From Planctomycetaceae bacterium (GTDB taxonomy: Bacteria; Planctomycetota; Planctomycetia; Pirellulales; Pirellulaceae): 18,236 nt of DNA. Made by a program: the position numbers and the translations under genes. The stretch covers positions 1 through 18,236 of the forward strand of contig NYXM01000164.1 of NCBI GenBank assembly GCA_002685655.1, in the 5' to 3' direction. Each line of letters starts with the position of its first letter. Position 1 is the stretch's first letter. Below are positions 1-8,283 of this stretch, one piece after another. Under the pieces are notes generated by a model, which did not search any database, was not told the DNA's origin, and saw only the letters and a program-made list of their open reading frames with translations.

Positions 1-317
1 GACAACGCACAACCTGCAAGGTGCGAAAACAGAAGTCTCACGCAAAGGCGCAAAGGCGCAAAGAGACCTGCTCCGAGCGATCCCCTTCCCTCTGCGCCTT
101 TGCGCCTTTGCGCCTTTGCGTGATCAATAAAACAGCGAAACAATGAAACGGACATATGTCATTCAGATGTCGCATGAGCAGATGGTGCGTCGTCCTCCCT
201 CTTCCTCGAAAGCTCCGACAACGCACAACCTTCAAGGTGCGAAAACAGAAGTCTCACGCAGAGGCGCAAAGGCGCAAAGAGATCAGCTCCGAGCGATCCC
301 CTTCGCTTTGCGTGATC
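1..317. repeat. Diverged direct duplication, two units
   Basis: Bases 1-125 and 217-317 are two copies of one sequence. Both start GACAACGCACAACC, run through GTGCGAAAACAGAAGTCTC, a GCGCAAAG-rich stretch and GCTCCGAGCGATCCCCTT, and end in TTTGCGTGATC. The first 66 bases differ at only two positions. The second copy lacks about 24 bases of the 3' GCGCCTTT repeats. The 91 bases between the units (126-216) show nothing recognisable. The unit may continue left of the window. No coding sequence is credible here. The whole 1-349 stretch lies downstream of the minus-strand permease gene, so it is the 3' flank of that operon. Confidence 0.85.
38..123. repeat. Long hairpin of GCGCAAAG-type repeats
   Basis: Bases 38-63 and 98-123 are perfect reverse complements (26 bp) around a 34-base loop. 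Each arm is built from an 8-base period of GGCGCAAA or TTTGCGCC. The copy at 217-317 keeps the left arm but has a shortened right arm, so only the outer part can pair. Elements with this repeated sequence are, from memory, scattered through planctomycete and cyanobacterial genomes as non-autonomous palindromes. That comparison was not checked here. The hairpin lies about 230 bp beyond the permease stop and has no T-run, so a terminator role is doubtful. Confidence 0.7.
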
Positions 318-349
318 CATGACGCGTCGGTGACGGAATCCGCAGATTG

Positions 350-1591
350 CTATTCGTACCGAAGCGCTTCGATGGGGTCGAGCCGGCTGGCGCGGCGCGC
401 GGGGTAGTAGCCGAAGAAGACCCCCACGGCGGCGGAAAACAGGATTGCGGCGAAAGCGGCGGGGAACGATACGATGATCGGCCACTTTGTCCCCGTCGTG
501 ACGGAGTTGATTAGGACGGTGAGCCCTGTCGACGCGCCGATTCCTAAGGCAAATCCAATCACCCCGCCGATGCAAGAGAGCAAAACCGCCTCCACCAGAA
601 ATTGGCGCAAGATGTCTCGACCTCGAGCACCGACTGCCATGCGGATCCCGATTTCACGAGTTCGTTCCGTGACTGAGACCAGCATGATGTTCATGATGCC
701 TACGCCGCCGACCAACAGCGAAATGCCGGCAATCGATGCCAGCATCAGCGTCATCGTGCCGGTGATGACTCCCAGGATATCGGCAATTTCGGTGGTATTT
801 TGCACCATGAAATCAGGTGCCTCCCCTGGGGGAATGCGGTGCCGTTCGAACAACAGTTGATTGATCTGATGCTCTGCTTCAACCATCTGTTTGACCGATC
901 GGGCAGATGCAAATATCGCGTGGACGTCGTTGAACTCGGAACCAGTCAGACGCTTTCGCACCGTCGTGTACGGCAGCAGGATAATGTCGTCTTGATCCTC
1001 ACCCACCATGTTGGCACCTTTTTCACCCAAGACGCCAACCACGCGGAACGGGATGTTGCGGATGCGAATCGTCTCGCCCAAGGGGTTTTGGGTCTGGAAG
1101 AGCTTAACGAGCACGGTGTGGCCAATGACGCAGACCTTGGCGGACGACGTGATGTCGCGGTCGGTGAAGAACCCACCGTGACGGAGTTCCCAATTACGCA
1201 CCTGCAAGTAGTTGGGATCGACTCCGTGCATCTCCTTGGGACTCCAATTCGAGTTTCCAAAGATGGCCTGGCCACCCGTTCCAACCAATGGGGAGGCTGC
1301 GAGCACTGCGGGACATTCTTCGCCAATGGCGACGGCGTCTTCGGCGGTCAAGGTGGTGATCCGCCCCTGTCTCACGCCGCCGCGATGTTGTGCACCAGGG
1401 AAGATCAGGATGACATTGGTCCCCAACATTTCGAATTGGCCCTGGACCAAGCCGTTGGCGCTTTGGCCGATGGACACCATCGTGGTGACTGCGGCAATAC
1501 CAATTACGACGCCTAAGACCGTGAGGCTTGCGCGCATCTTGTTCTTCCGCAATGCTCGCAGCGCCACCCGAATTGTCAGCAGAAGATTCAT
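350..1591 (-). CDS. MacB-like ABC transporter permease (FtsX family), no ATPase domain
   Basis: This 413-aa inner-membrane protein belongs to the MacB/FtsX permease family, which works with a MacA-type adaptor and an ATPase to export substrates or lipoproteins. It has an N-terminal cytoplasmic and TM1 segment (residues about 1-45, RALRKNKMRASLTVLGVVIG), a periplasmic MacB-PCD region (about 50-270), and three C-terminal membrane segments (about 280-400). The C-terminal part includes the family signature GGVGIMNIMLVSVTERTREI and ends PARRASRLDPIEALRYE, a typical finish. The start is ATG at 1591 with GAGAAG five bases upstream. It follows the adaptor gene by 39 bp, so the two are surely cotranscribed. 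The ATPase that E. coli MacB carries at its N-terminus is absent and is not elsewhere in the window. It may lie past the left edge or be encoded elsewhere. The substrate cannot be read from the sequence. Confidence 0.93.
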   Translation of the reverse strand: MNLLLTIRVALRALRKNKMRASLTVLGVVIGIAAVTTMVSIGQSANGLVQGQFEMLGTNVILIFPGAQHRGGVRQGRITTLTAEDAVAIGEECPAVLAASPLVGTGGQAIFGNSNWSPKEMHGVDPNYLQVRNWELRHGGFFTDRDITSSAKVCVIGHTVLVKLFQTQNPLGETIRIRNIPFRVVGVLGEKGANMVGEDQDDIILLPYTTVRKRLTGSEFNDVHAIFASARSVKQMVEAEHQINQLLFERHRIPPGEAPDFMVQNTTEIADILGVITGTMTLMLASIAGISLLVGGVGIMNIMLVSVTERTREIGIRMAVGARGRDILRQFLVEAVLLSCIGGVIGFALGIGASTGLTVLINSVTTGTKWPIIVSFPAAFAAILFSAAVGVFFGYYPARRASRLDPIEALRYE

Positions 1592-1630
1592 GCGTCTTCT
1601 CGGACCGTCGTCAATCGGCCGCGGCGATCA

Positions 1631-2902
1631 TCAAGATCCCCAGCCCTTCTTGGGAGTGATGCCCGTGACCAGTTTCATGCCGACTGTGACGTCGCCGGAA
1701 ACAAGTTCCGTGAACTTGCTGTCGCTCAGCCCCGTGACCACCGCCACCGCCTTCAACTTGGCACCCATGGCAACCCAGACGTGGCGCCGGTTTCTGGACC
1801 TTCGAGCCTCCGCCTTTTCTTCCGCCGATAACATGATGTCAGGTTCGTCATCCTTGTCTTCCTTGGCCCATTCGGTGCCTTCCAGCAGTTCTTGGTCTTC
1901 CTTGCGGACATGTTTCTTCTGCGGATAGAAACGTAGGGCCGAATTCGGAATCTTGACAACGTCCATCCGCTCTTCCACGCGAAATGAGATGCTGGCCGTC
2001 ATGCCGGGCAGCAACTTGAGATCGGGATTTGCGGCCGCCACGATTACTGGGTAGGTGACGACGTTTTGAGTTTCCGTTGAACTGAAACGAACCTCCTCGA
2101 TCTCCCCCTCGAACAGATCGTCGGGGTAAGCGTCCACCGTAAAATGAACCGGTCGGCCGTGCCTTTGAGCCACTCGGATCAGGCCAATGTCCGCTTCGTC
2201 GACGGAGGCATAGACGTGCATTTTTTCTCGCATGCCGGGGGCGACGACAAACAGTTCAGGCGTTTGAAAACCGGCTTGCAAAGTCTGGCCGGGATCGATT
2301 TTGCGATCGATGATAATCCCGTCGATGGGCGACTTGATCGTCGTGTAACCGACGTTGGTTATGGCGTTGTCGAGTGCCGCCTCGGCTTGCTGCACCGAGG
2401 CATTGGAGATCTCCAACTGAGCTTCGAGCGACATCGTCGCGAATTTGAACTGATCGAGCTCGGTTTGGGAAATGTAGTCTTCATTTTCTTCGCTCAACGC
2501 GCAAGCTCGCGCTTCGTTGTTTCGCGCCTGCTGTAGCAGCGCTTCAATGCGTTTCACTTCGCCAAGTGTGGTGGCGTGGGACGCGATCGCGCGTTTTTTG
2601 TCGGCTTCCGGAAGTCGCGGGGCGATTTCGGCAAGCACGTCTCCCTCTTTGACTTCCTGATTGAATTCGCCCAGCACTTCGTCCAGCGGGCCGGAGACAA
2701 ACGAACCGACCTGAACGGACCGCACCGGTTTGATCGTTCCAGTCGAATTCACCACCGAGACAATTCGCCCCTGTTTGACGTCGGCCGTCCGCCAATTGGG
2801 AGTGGCTCGCTTCGCTTGGAACTCCTTCATCGGTTTGTAGCCAAACACACCTGCGACACAAAGGAGCACGAGGATCACCAGAAAGATGGTTCGTTTTTTC
2901 AT
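1631..2902 (-). CDS. MacA-like periplasmic adaptor (HlyD/membrane-fusion protein)
   Basis: This 423-aa membrane-fusion protein would bridge the neighbouring MacB-like permease to an outer-membrane channel. It starts MKKRTIFLVILVLLCVAGVFGY, an uncleaved signal anchor. Next come the lipoyl half-motif (VNSTGTIKPVRSVQVGSFVSG), an alpha-helical hairpin (about residues 100-180), the second lipoyl half (TTIKSPIDGIIIDRKIDPGQ) and a beta-barrel (GMREKMHVYASVDEADIG). A run of about 45 mostly charged residues (FYPQKKHVRKEDQELLEG through EEKAEARRSRNRR) sits before the membrane-proximal domain, where E. coli MacA has a short linker. The frame is open upstream to 3103, but that extension resembles no adaptor and would precede the signal anchor, so I start at ATG 2902. 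No clear ribosome binding site is visible. The gene is followed 39 bp later by the permease. Confidence 0.92.
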   Translation of the reverse strand: MKKRTIFLVILVLLCVAGVFGYKPMKEFQAKRATPNWRTADVKQGRIVSVVNSTGTIKPVRSVQVGSFVSGPLDEVLGEFNQEVKEGDVLAEIAPRLPEADKKRAIASHATTLGEVKRIEALLQQARNNEARACALSEENEDYISQTELDQFKFATMSLEAQLEISNASVQQAEAALDNAITNVGYTTIKSPIDGIIIDRKIDPGQTLQAGFQTPELFVVAPGMREKMHVYASVDEADIGLIRVAQRHGRPVHFTVDAYPDDLFEGEIEEVRFSSTETQNVVTYPVIVAAANPDLKLLPGMTASISFRVEERMDVVKIPNSALRFYPQKKHVRKEDQELLEGTEWAKEDKDDEPDIMLSAEEKAEARRSRNRRHVWVAMGAKLKAVAVVTGLSDSKFTELVSGDVTVGMKLVTGITPKKGWGS

Positions 2903-2982
2903 GGATTTGGGAAATTGTGAAATTGAGAAGCTGCCAAAAACTAAGAACGAGTTGGAGGTGAGAATCGACGGGTTGTCGGTGC

Positions 2983-2998
2983 GACGGCTAGAGCCGTC
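2983..2998. repeat. Short GC-rich hairpin between cobA-hemD and macA
   Basis: GACGGCT and AGCCGTC form a 7-bp perfect inverted repeat with two bases between. It lies in the 197-bp gap 3' of the cobA-hemD stop and 5' of the adaptor start on the minus strand. No T-run follows on either strand, so an intrinsic terminator is not convincing. It could be a small repetitive palindrome or a stem that separates the two transcripts. The rest of the gap shows nothing I can name. Confidence 0.35.
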
Positions 2999-3099
2999 AG
3001 CCACGTCGCTGCTTGACGAATCCTCAGTATATCTTCGCCGTAGCCCCCACGGATCATTGGCGTCCAAGAAAAAAAACTGGTGTTTCCTGCGCCAGGCGG

Positions 3100-4617
3100 T
3101 CACTGACGTGTTAGCAACGCGTCGATCAGGCCCTGCATATTGTGGACATTCGCCTCGATTGTGGGCTCAAAACCGAGTTCGCGAAGCGTGTTTGACGTGA
3201 TTGGACTGAGGCTGGCCAGACGGGATTGACGCAGATCGTCGCCGAACATCTGTACCAGGGATCGCGCAATCGCTGAACTGGTGACGGTAATCCAGTGGAT
3301 GTCTCCCTTCGCAAGTCGCGTTGCCACATCGGAATCGGGACATTCCACATCTAGGCTGCGATAGACCACGATCTGGTCGACGATTCCGCCCGCGGTACGC
3401 AGATCGTCTGGTAGCACTTCGCGTCCTCGGCTGGCTCGCGGCAGCAAGAACCGTTTGCCCCGAGCGGTCTTTGCCAAAGCCGCCGCCAGCGATTCCGAAC
3501 GAAAGTCGTCCGGTTGCAAGTCCACTTGAAGGTGATAGCTGGCGAGTTCATCAACGGTACCCGGGCCGACGGATGCTAGTTTGATGCCGCCCAACGCACG
3601 CATGTCGTGTCCTCGATTGAAGAGCCGCTCGAAGAAAAACTGCACACCGTTGGTGCTAGAAAAAACGAGCCAGTCATATTCGTTCAGTCGCTCGATGGCC
3701 GTGTCGACTGGCTGCCAGTCCTCGGGTTCGGTGATTGCGATCGCTGGTTGCACTACGACGTTGGCACCTAGTTCGGCAAGCGAACTGGCTAGCGATGATC
3801 CTTGAAGGAGTGGTCTGGTAACCATGATCGTTCGGCCAAAAAGCGGGCGTTTCTCGAACCAGGACAACGTCGAGGCAAGCGTTGTCACTTCACCGACAAT
3901 CACGACGGCGGGCGGCCGAATCTGATTCTCGCCAGTCATCTTCCCGGCGACTTCTCCCAGAGTGCATTGGATCATGCGCTGGTCGGGCAGGCTGCAGCGC
4001 CGCACGATTGCCGTTGGCGTATCTGCGGAACGGCCGGCGGAAATCAACGCCGAGGTCCACTTTGGCGCGGTCGTGACTCCCATGTAGACGACCAAAGTCC
4101 CGGGAAATGCAGCCAACGCGCCATAGTCAACGCCGCCCGATTCTTTATCGTTTCCTTCATGACCGGTCACCAGCGCGACGGCGGAGGCCAGTTTGCGGTG
4201 AGTGATAGGAATGCCCGCATAGCTGCCGGCGGCCAGTGCGGCGGTGATACCCGGAACAACTTCGAATTCGATCCCGTGCTGACGAAGTGCGTCGATTTCT
4301 TCCGCACTGCGAGCAAAGACCGCTGGATCACCCCCCTTTAGCCGCACGACTTGCTTCCCGGCCTTCGCCAATTCGACCAATCGACGGTTGATCTCGTCTT
4401 GCGGCCAGATGCGTGACCGTCCGTGCTTCCCAAGACAGATTCGTTCGGCAGACGGAGGGGCATGTTCGACGATTACCGAATTCACTAGATAGTCGAACAT
4501 CACGACATCTGCCCGACGAAGGCACTCGATTCCCCGCAGTGTGATCAGCCCAGGATCCCCCGGTCCGGCACCAACCAGAGACACGCGCCCAGTCGTTTTT
4601 TTGCCTGTAGATGGCAT
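3100..4617 (-). CDS. cobA-hemD: Uroporphyrinogen-III C-methyltransferase / uroporphyrinogen-III synthase fusion
   Basis: This 505-aa cytoplasmic bifunctional enzyme has two parts. Residues about 10-250 are an SAM uroporphyrinogen-III methyltransferase making precorrin-2 for siroheme or cobalamin. Visible motifs are VSLVGAGPGDPGLITLRG at the N-terminus, VVRLKGGDPAVFARSAEE, and EFEVVPGITAALAAGSYAGI. Residues about 260-500 are a HemD-type uroporphyrinogen-III synthase, which cyclises hydroxymethylbilane, with the DWLVFSSTNGVQFFFERL motif and a late WITVTSSAIARSLVQMFG segment. HemD supplies the substrate of the methyltransferase, so the fusion couples consecutive steps. The frame opens with TTG at 4620, but I choose the adjacent ATG at 4617. 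No other tetrapyrrole gene lies nearby. The 197-bp gap before the adaptor gene leaves it unclear whether they share a transcript. CobA-HemD fusions are known in several phyla. Confidence 0.95.
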   Translation of the reverse strand: MPSTGKKTTGRVSLVGAGPGDPGLITLRGIECLRRADVVMFDYLVNSVIVEHAPPSAERICLGKHGRSRIWPQDEINRRLVELAKAGKQVVRLKGGDPAVFARSAEEIDALRQHGIEFEVVPGITAALAAGSYAGIPITHRKLASAVALVTGHEGNDKESGGVDYGALAAFPGTLVVYMGVTTAPKWTSALISAGRSADTPTAIVRRCSLPDQRMIQCTLGEVAGKMTGENQIRPPAVVIVGEVTTLASTLSWFEKRPLFGRTIMVTRPLLQGSSLASSLAELGANVVVQPAIAITEPEDWQPVDTAIERLNEYDWLVFSSTNGVQFFFERLFNRGHDMRALGGIKLASVGPGTVDELASYHLQVDLQPDDFRSESLAAALAKTARGKRFLLPRASRGREVLPDDLRTAGGIVDQIVVYRSLDVECPDSDVATRLAKGDIHWITVTSSAIARSLVQMFGDDLRQSRLASLSPITSNTLRELGFEPTIEANVHNMQGLIDALLTRQ

Positions 4618-4667
4618 CAATGATCCTATTTTCCAGTCGCCAATCTTCCTGTTGCGACACGTTATGC

Positions 4668-4695
4668 TTGGCTGGCGGCGGCAAACGGCTAGAAT
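4668..4695 (+). promoter_or_regulatory. Possible sigma-70-like promoter for the TPR-rpsT unit
   Basis: TTGGCT (4668-4673) and TAGAAT (4690-4695) are separated by 16 bases in the 144-bp divergent spacer between cobA-hemD and the TPR gene. They match the TTGACA and TATAAT consensus at four and five of six positions. The predicted transcript would start about 60 bases before the ATG. Housekeeping promoters of planctomycetes are poorly defined, so this is only a candidate. Confidence 0.28.
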
Positions 4696-4761
4696 AGCGG
4701 CACGCTTGATCAGCCTGCAACCATTAGAATACTCGCAAGCTCAGCATTTGGGCAGTTGACG

Positions 4762-6195
4762 ATGGCCCCCAACTCGAAACCAGCTAACGAAGACGACGGC
4801 GAACCCAAGGCGATCACGCCTCATTTGAGACGTCGATTGCACGAGTGCTTCGAGCGCGCCAGTAAGCTCATGAAGCAGGATTCGTACGACTTTGATTATG
4901 CGCACACGATGTTCGGAGAATGCGTCAGTCGGGATCCCGAAAACTTGGTTTACCTTGAGGCGTTGTTCGAGAACCTGCGTCGCAAGTATAAGAACAACAA
5001 ACGAGGTGCTTTGCTTAGCTTCGGCGGAAAGGGGGCTTTTAAGAAAGCCCACGCGAAGAAGGTCTGGAGCGAGGTGTTAAAGCTCGGGCCGGATGTGATG
5101 AAGTTGAATCCATGGGATCCGAATACGCTGCGGGGGCTGGCCGAAGCCTGTGCAGCGCTGGGGTATGCGGAAATCGAACTGCGGTACTTGCGTTTCGCCC
5201 TCGAACGCGATGCAAATGACGTCGCGGTGAATCGGCATTGTGCAAAGTCGTTGACACGTCAGGGGTATTACGACCAGGCCATTGCTTGCTGGCACCGGGT
5301 CGATGAAGCAACACGTGGCGACGCCGAAGCACAGAAGATGATGTCTGAACTGCAAATCGAAAAGACGCAAGCGGGGCTCGGCAAGACTCGAGTGCGGGAT
5401 CCTGCTGCCGCCAAGGCAGCCACCGAAGCCGGGGTCGAGTCCGAGGCCCAGGCAGCCAAACCACGTCGCGAGATTCAGCTTACGCCGCGGCAGCAAATGG
5501 AACAGGCCGTCGCGAACAGTCCCACCGATATCGATGGCTACCTTCAACTGACTCAGTTTCATCTGGACGAAGGTCATTTGGGCGAAGCTATGCTCTTGCT
5601 GCAGAAAGGACTCTCCGCGACGGGAAGTGACATCCGGATCCAGCATCGCCTGGAGGATGTCGAGATTCTCCGGAAGAAGCAGCAGTTGAAACTTTCGGAA
5701 CAGCAGGCGGCCAAAGATCCAAACGATCGATCGCAGCAGTTAGCGGTGGACCTGCAGAACGACCTGAATCGGTTTGAGCTGGACGTGTTTGCCGCCCGAT
5801 CGGAACGCTATCCGCAGGATCTGGAATGCAAGTTTCAGTTGGGCCTGTGTCTGAAAAGGGTGGAAAACTATGCCGAAGCTGTGAGTTGCTTTATGGCTGC
5901 GGCCGAATTGCCCGACCGGCGGGCCATTGCCGTGCTGGAATTGGGCGAATGTCTGCAACGGCAAAAACAGTACAGCAAGGCGTTGGAGTGCTATCTGCGG
6001 GGGCTGGACCAGGCCGAGCAGGCTGATCAGCCGGATTTGATCAGACTGGCCCTCTATCGTGCAGGGCTGCTTTCGGCTGGGCTGAAGGACACCCCCACGG
6101 CCATCGAACTGTTGATGCGTCTGGTCGAATTAGATCCCAATTACAAAGATGCCGCTGCCCGTCTGGACAAAATTCGCCAGATGGATCATAAATAG
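4762..6195 (+). CDS. Tetratricopeptide-repeat protein
   Basis: This 477-aa soluble protein has no signal peptide or membrane segment. TPR-like helical pairs are spread along its length: LNPWDPNTLRGLAEACAAL, then ALERDANDVAVNRHCAKSL, and near the end LECKFQLGLCLKRVENYAEA, AVLELGECLQRQKQYSKALE and AIELLMRLVELDPNYKDAA. A more variable, charged middle (about residues 200-240, rich in Ala, Lys and Glu) splits it into two repeat arrays. The N-terminal 100 residues include a basic patch (RRKYKNNKRGALLSFGGKGAFKKAHAKKV, positions about 73-101). A TTG two codons upstream (4756) is in frame, but I prefer the ATG. It precedes rpsT by 75 bp on the same strand. TPR proteins act as protein-binding scaffolds, and its partner cannot be told from sequence. 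Confidence 0.85.
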   Translation: MAPNSKPANEDDGEPKAITPHLRRRLHECFERASKLMKQDSYDFDYAHTMFGECVSRDPENLVYLEALFENLRRKYKNNKRGALLSFGGKGAFKKAHAKKVWSEVLKLGPDVMKLNPWDPNTLRGLAEACAALGYAEIELRYLRFALERDANDVAVNRHCAKSLTRQGYYDQAIACWHRVDEATRGDAEAQKMMSELQIEKTQAGLGKTRVRDPAAAKAATEAGVESEAQAAKPRREIQLTPRQQMEQAVANSPTDIDGYLQLTQFHLDEGHLGEAMLLLQKGLSATGSDIRIQHRLEDVEILRKKQQLKLSEQQAAKDPNDRSQQLAVDLQNDLNRFELDVFAARSERYPQDLECKFQLGLCLKRVENYAEAVSCFMAAAELPDRRAIAVLELGECLQRQKQYSKALECYLRGLDQAEQADQPDLIRLALYRAGLLSAGLKDTPTAIELLMRLVELDPNYKDAAARLDKIRQMDHK

Positions 6196-6270
6196 TGGCT
6201 TCCAGCCATTGATCGGCTGCGGATTGAACGTCCCCCATCTGAAAAGAACCACGACGACCGGCTGCAAACT

Positions 6271-6549
6271 ATGCCCAATTCCAATAGCGCGACCAAACGA
6301 TTACGACAAAACGTGACCCGCCGCGATCGTAATCGAGCCGTCAAATCGGACCTGCGAACCCAGTTACGAAAAGTGCACGCGGCCGTTGCTGCGGGTGATG
6401 TTGCCACCGCAGAAGCTGAATTCATTGTCGTCGCCAAGAAATTGGATCAGGCCGGCAGCAGCAAAATCATGCACCGTAACACGGCGAGCCGAACGAAGTC
6501 GCGACTGCAAAAGGCGATCAAAGCTGTGAAGCAAAAGGCCGCCCAGTAG
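6271..6549 (+). CDS. rpsT: 30S ribosomal protein S20
   Basis: This 92-aa basic helical protein binds 16S rRNA in the body of the small subunit during early assembly. It starts MPNSNSATKRLRQNVTRRDR and contains NRAVKSDLRTQLRKVHAAV and the family signature KKLDQAGSSKIMHRNTASRT, followed by KSRLQKAIKAVKQKAAQ. The length is usual for the family. No Shine-Dalgarno is visible before ATG 6271 (upstream bases GACCGGCTGCAAACT). It follows the TPR gene by 75 bp and probably shares its transcript. It converges with the minus-strand isomerase gene over a 45-bp gap in which I see no terminator hairpin. Confidence 0.97.
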   Translation: MPNSNSATKRLRQNVTRRDRNRAVKSDLRTQLRKVHAAVAAGDVATAEAEFIVVAKKLDQAGSSKIMHRNTASRTKSRLQKAIKAVKQKAAQ

Positions 6550-6594
6550 TCCCGCCCGCGTGTTGTCAGCATCAGCTTCACATCGATCGGTGCC

Positions 6595-7422
6595 CTACGG
6601 CGCTTCCATGCTGGCCAGGCCAAGCACACTCCGCAGTGCCGTCATCCCAATTTCACCGAACTGTCGTGACGAAACCTGCCAGAGTCGCGGGTTGAGTAGT
6701 TCAACGGATACGAACCCGTTGTATTGGATCTCTGCCAGCCGCGCGACGATTGCCTCCAGCGGAATGTCTCCGTCGCCTGGGAGGATGCGGTCTGCGTCGG
6801 TGGCGAGTTCACGTGGCGTGTCGGCCAGATCAGACAATTGGACGTGGAATAAGTTCTCCCTAGTGAGACACGCCAAATCTTCCGTCTGGCTGGGGCCGAC
6901 ATAGAAATGAAAGGCATCCAAACAAAGCCCTAGACTTGGATGGTCCACGCGCGCCACCAGACCGGCGGCGGTTAACAGGTTGTTGCCGAGCGCCGCGCGG
7001 GACTGGAATTCGAGTGCAATGCGCTTGCCATGTTTGGCGGCCAACTGCGCAGCCTGGTCCAGTGAGACAAGAGCACGCTCGATGTCCTGGTCGTTCAACG
7101 GCCCGAACAGATCGCAGGCGACCACAATGGTCTTGATCTCCAGGTCGCGGCAGAGTTCCAGTCGCCGCTGAAACAGCGACCAGGCTTCACGTCGAGCGTC
7201 GCCCTGGCTGGTGAATAATCCGCCTTGAAAGCTGGCAACGGGTAGCGTCACGTGATGTTCCGCCAACAACCCACGCGCGTCATCTAGCGAATTTGTTTCG
7301 AGATAGGTCTCCAGTTTGGTAAACCAGACTTCAATCGCATCGCACTGCCCTGCTGCGTAATCTGCAATGTCCTTTTCGAACGGGGAATTAAGCGAACAAA
7401 CCTGGCTCAGGGCGGGCTTCAT
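6595..7422 (-). CDS. Sugar phosphate isomerase/epimerase-family TIM-barrel protein
   Basis: This 275-aa protein of the AP-endonuclease-2/xylose-isomerase-like TIM-barrel superfamily is cytoplasmic, with no signal peptide. Likely metal ligands sit on successive strands: Glu138 (IALEFQSR), Asp169 and His172 (GLCLDAFHFY), His193 (FHVQLSD) and Glu241 (VSVELLNP). The segment RILPGDGDIPLEAIVARLAE is typical of myo-inositol catabolism (IolE/IolI-like) and hydroxypyruvate-isomerase-like members. Family members act on inosose, keto-sugars or hydroxypyruvate, and the substrate here cannot be assigned. The ATG at 7422 lies 6 bp after the mutM stop, so it is almost certainly translated from the mutM transcript. 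That pairing is likely positional rather than functional. Confidence 0.88.
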   Translation of the reverse strand: MKPALSQVCSLNSPFEKDIADYAAGQCDAIEVWFTKLETYLETNSLDDARGLLAEHHVTLPVASFQGGLFTSQGDARREAWSLFQRRLELCRDLEIKTIVVACDLFGPLNDQDIERALVSLDQAAQLAAKHGKRIALEFQSRAALGNNLLTAAGLVARVDHPSLGLCLDAFHFYVGPSQTEDLACLTRENLFHVQLSDLADTPRELATDADRILPGDGDIPLEAIVARLAEIQYNGFVSVELLNPRLWQVSSRQFGEIGMTALRSVLGLASMEAP

Positions 7423-7428
7423 TACTTT

Positions 7429-8283
7429 CTACTTTCGCTTTCTTGCGTGTCGCTTGGGCTGGCAGGTGGAGCAAAAAAACGTGGCGCGTTGCGCTTGTAC
7501 AATGCGTTGTACAACACCCGCGCGGCAGACCAAACAGGGGTGACCGGCGCGATCGTACACACGATGGTGATTCTGATAGCCACCTGACTTGTTCAATGCG
7601 TTCCGGTAGGTACCGTCGGACAAGGTCGAACCTTCGCAATGGATCGCCATCTGCAGGATCTCGAGCGTCGACAGATGAATGCGTTCCCACTCCTGGTCAG
7701 TGACACGGTCGCACGATTTCTCCGGGTGGACCCCGGCCTGGTGGAGGATCTCTGATGCATACAAGTTGCCGATCCCCGCAATCGCCTTCTGATCCAATAG
7801 AGCGACCTTCACGGCGCGGCGACTTCCGCACAGTCGATCGCGCATTTCGCCTGGTTTCAACGCCAGGGCGTCGGTCCCCACCTTGTGTGGACCGAGTTGT
7901 ACGTGAAAGTCGTTGGGCGAGAGCAACCGCACGTTGCCTAGTCCGCGCCGGTCCCAATACCAAACGTGGCTTATGTTGCCGGACAGATCGAGCCGAAATC
8001 GCAGGTGTTCGGGGCTGGGCGGATCAGACAAGAGAACGAGTCCTGTCATGCGAGGCTCGAACACAATCCGGTCTCCGCTATCCAAGAGAAGTATAACACG
8101 TTTGCCAACGCGACCGATCTGCTCGATGCAACGATCAACCGTCCTGCGGCGAAACAGGTCGATTCGAGGGTAGATTTGAAGTGGTTTCAGCCGGCAAGGC
8201 AGCCGAACAGCGTCTTCGATTCGGGCTCCCGAAATAGCCAGGATCCCGCGACGCATGGTCTCGACTTCAGGCAATTCTGGCAT
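7429..8283 (-). CDS. mutM: Formamidopyrimidine-DNA glycosylase (Fpg)
   Basis: This 284-aa base-excision-repair enzyme removes 8-oxoguanine and formamidopyrimidines and nicks the abasic strand. The start is fixed by the chemistry: the protein begins MPELPEVETMRRG, so Pro2 is the Schiff-base nucleophile and Glu3 follows. Lys61 (GRVGKRVILLL) matches the conserved beta-hairpin lysine. KVALLDQKAIAGIGNLYASE is the helix-two-turn-helix region. The C-terminal zinc finger is complete: Cys250-x2-Cys253 and Cys271-x2-Cys274. Length is usual, with a short basic tail. It is the first gene of a minus-strand pair and is divergent from trpB across 353 bp. Confidence 0.97.
   Translation of the reverse strand: MPELPEVETMRRGILAISGARIEDAVRLPCRLKPLQIYPRIDLFRRRTVDRCIEQIGRVGKRVILLLDSGDRIVFEPRMTGLVLLSDPPSPEHLRFRLDLSGNISHVWYWDRRGLGNVRLLSPNDFHVQLGPHKVGTDALALKPGEMRDRLCGSRRAVKVALLDQKAIAGIGNLYASEILHQAGVHPEKSCDRVTDQEWERIHLSTLEILQMAIHCEGSTLSDGTYRNALNKSGGYQNHHRVYDRAGHPCLVCRAGVVQRIVQAQRATFFCSTCQPKRHARKRK

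Noticed and set aside
1..317. CRISPR array
   Set aside because: There are only two diverged units of more than 100 bp with one long spacer and no regular repeat-spacer pattern or cas gene.
800..1516. 238-codon plus-strand frame opposite the MacB-like permease
   Set aside because: It is antisense to a clear FtsX-family gene and has no recognisable protein features.
2903..3103. N-terminal extension of the MacA-like adaptor to 3103
   Set aside because: It would place 67 unrelated residues before the signal anchor MKKRTIFLV and overlap the cobA-hemD stop.
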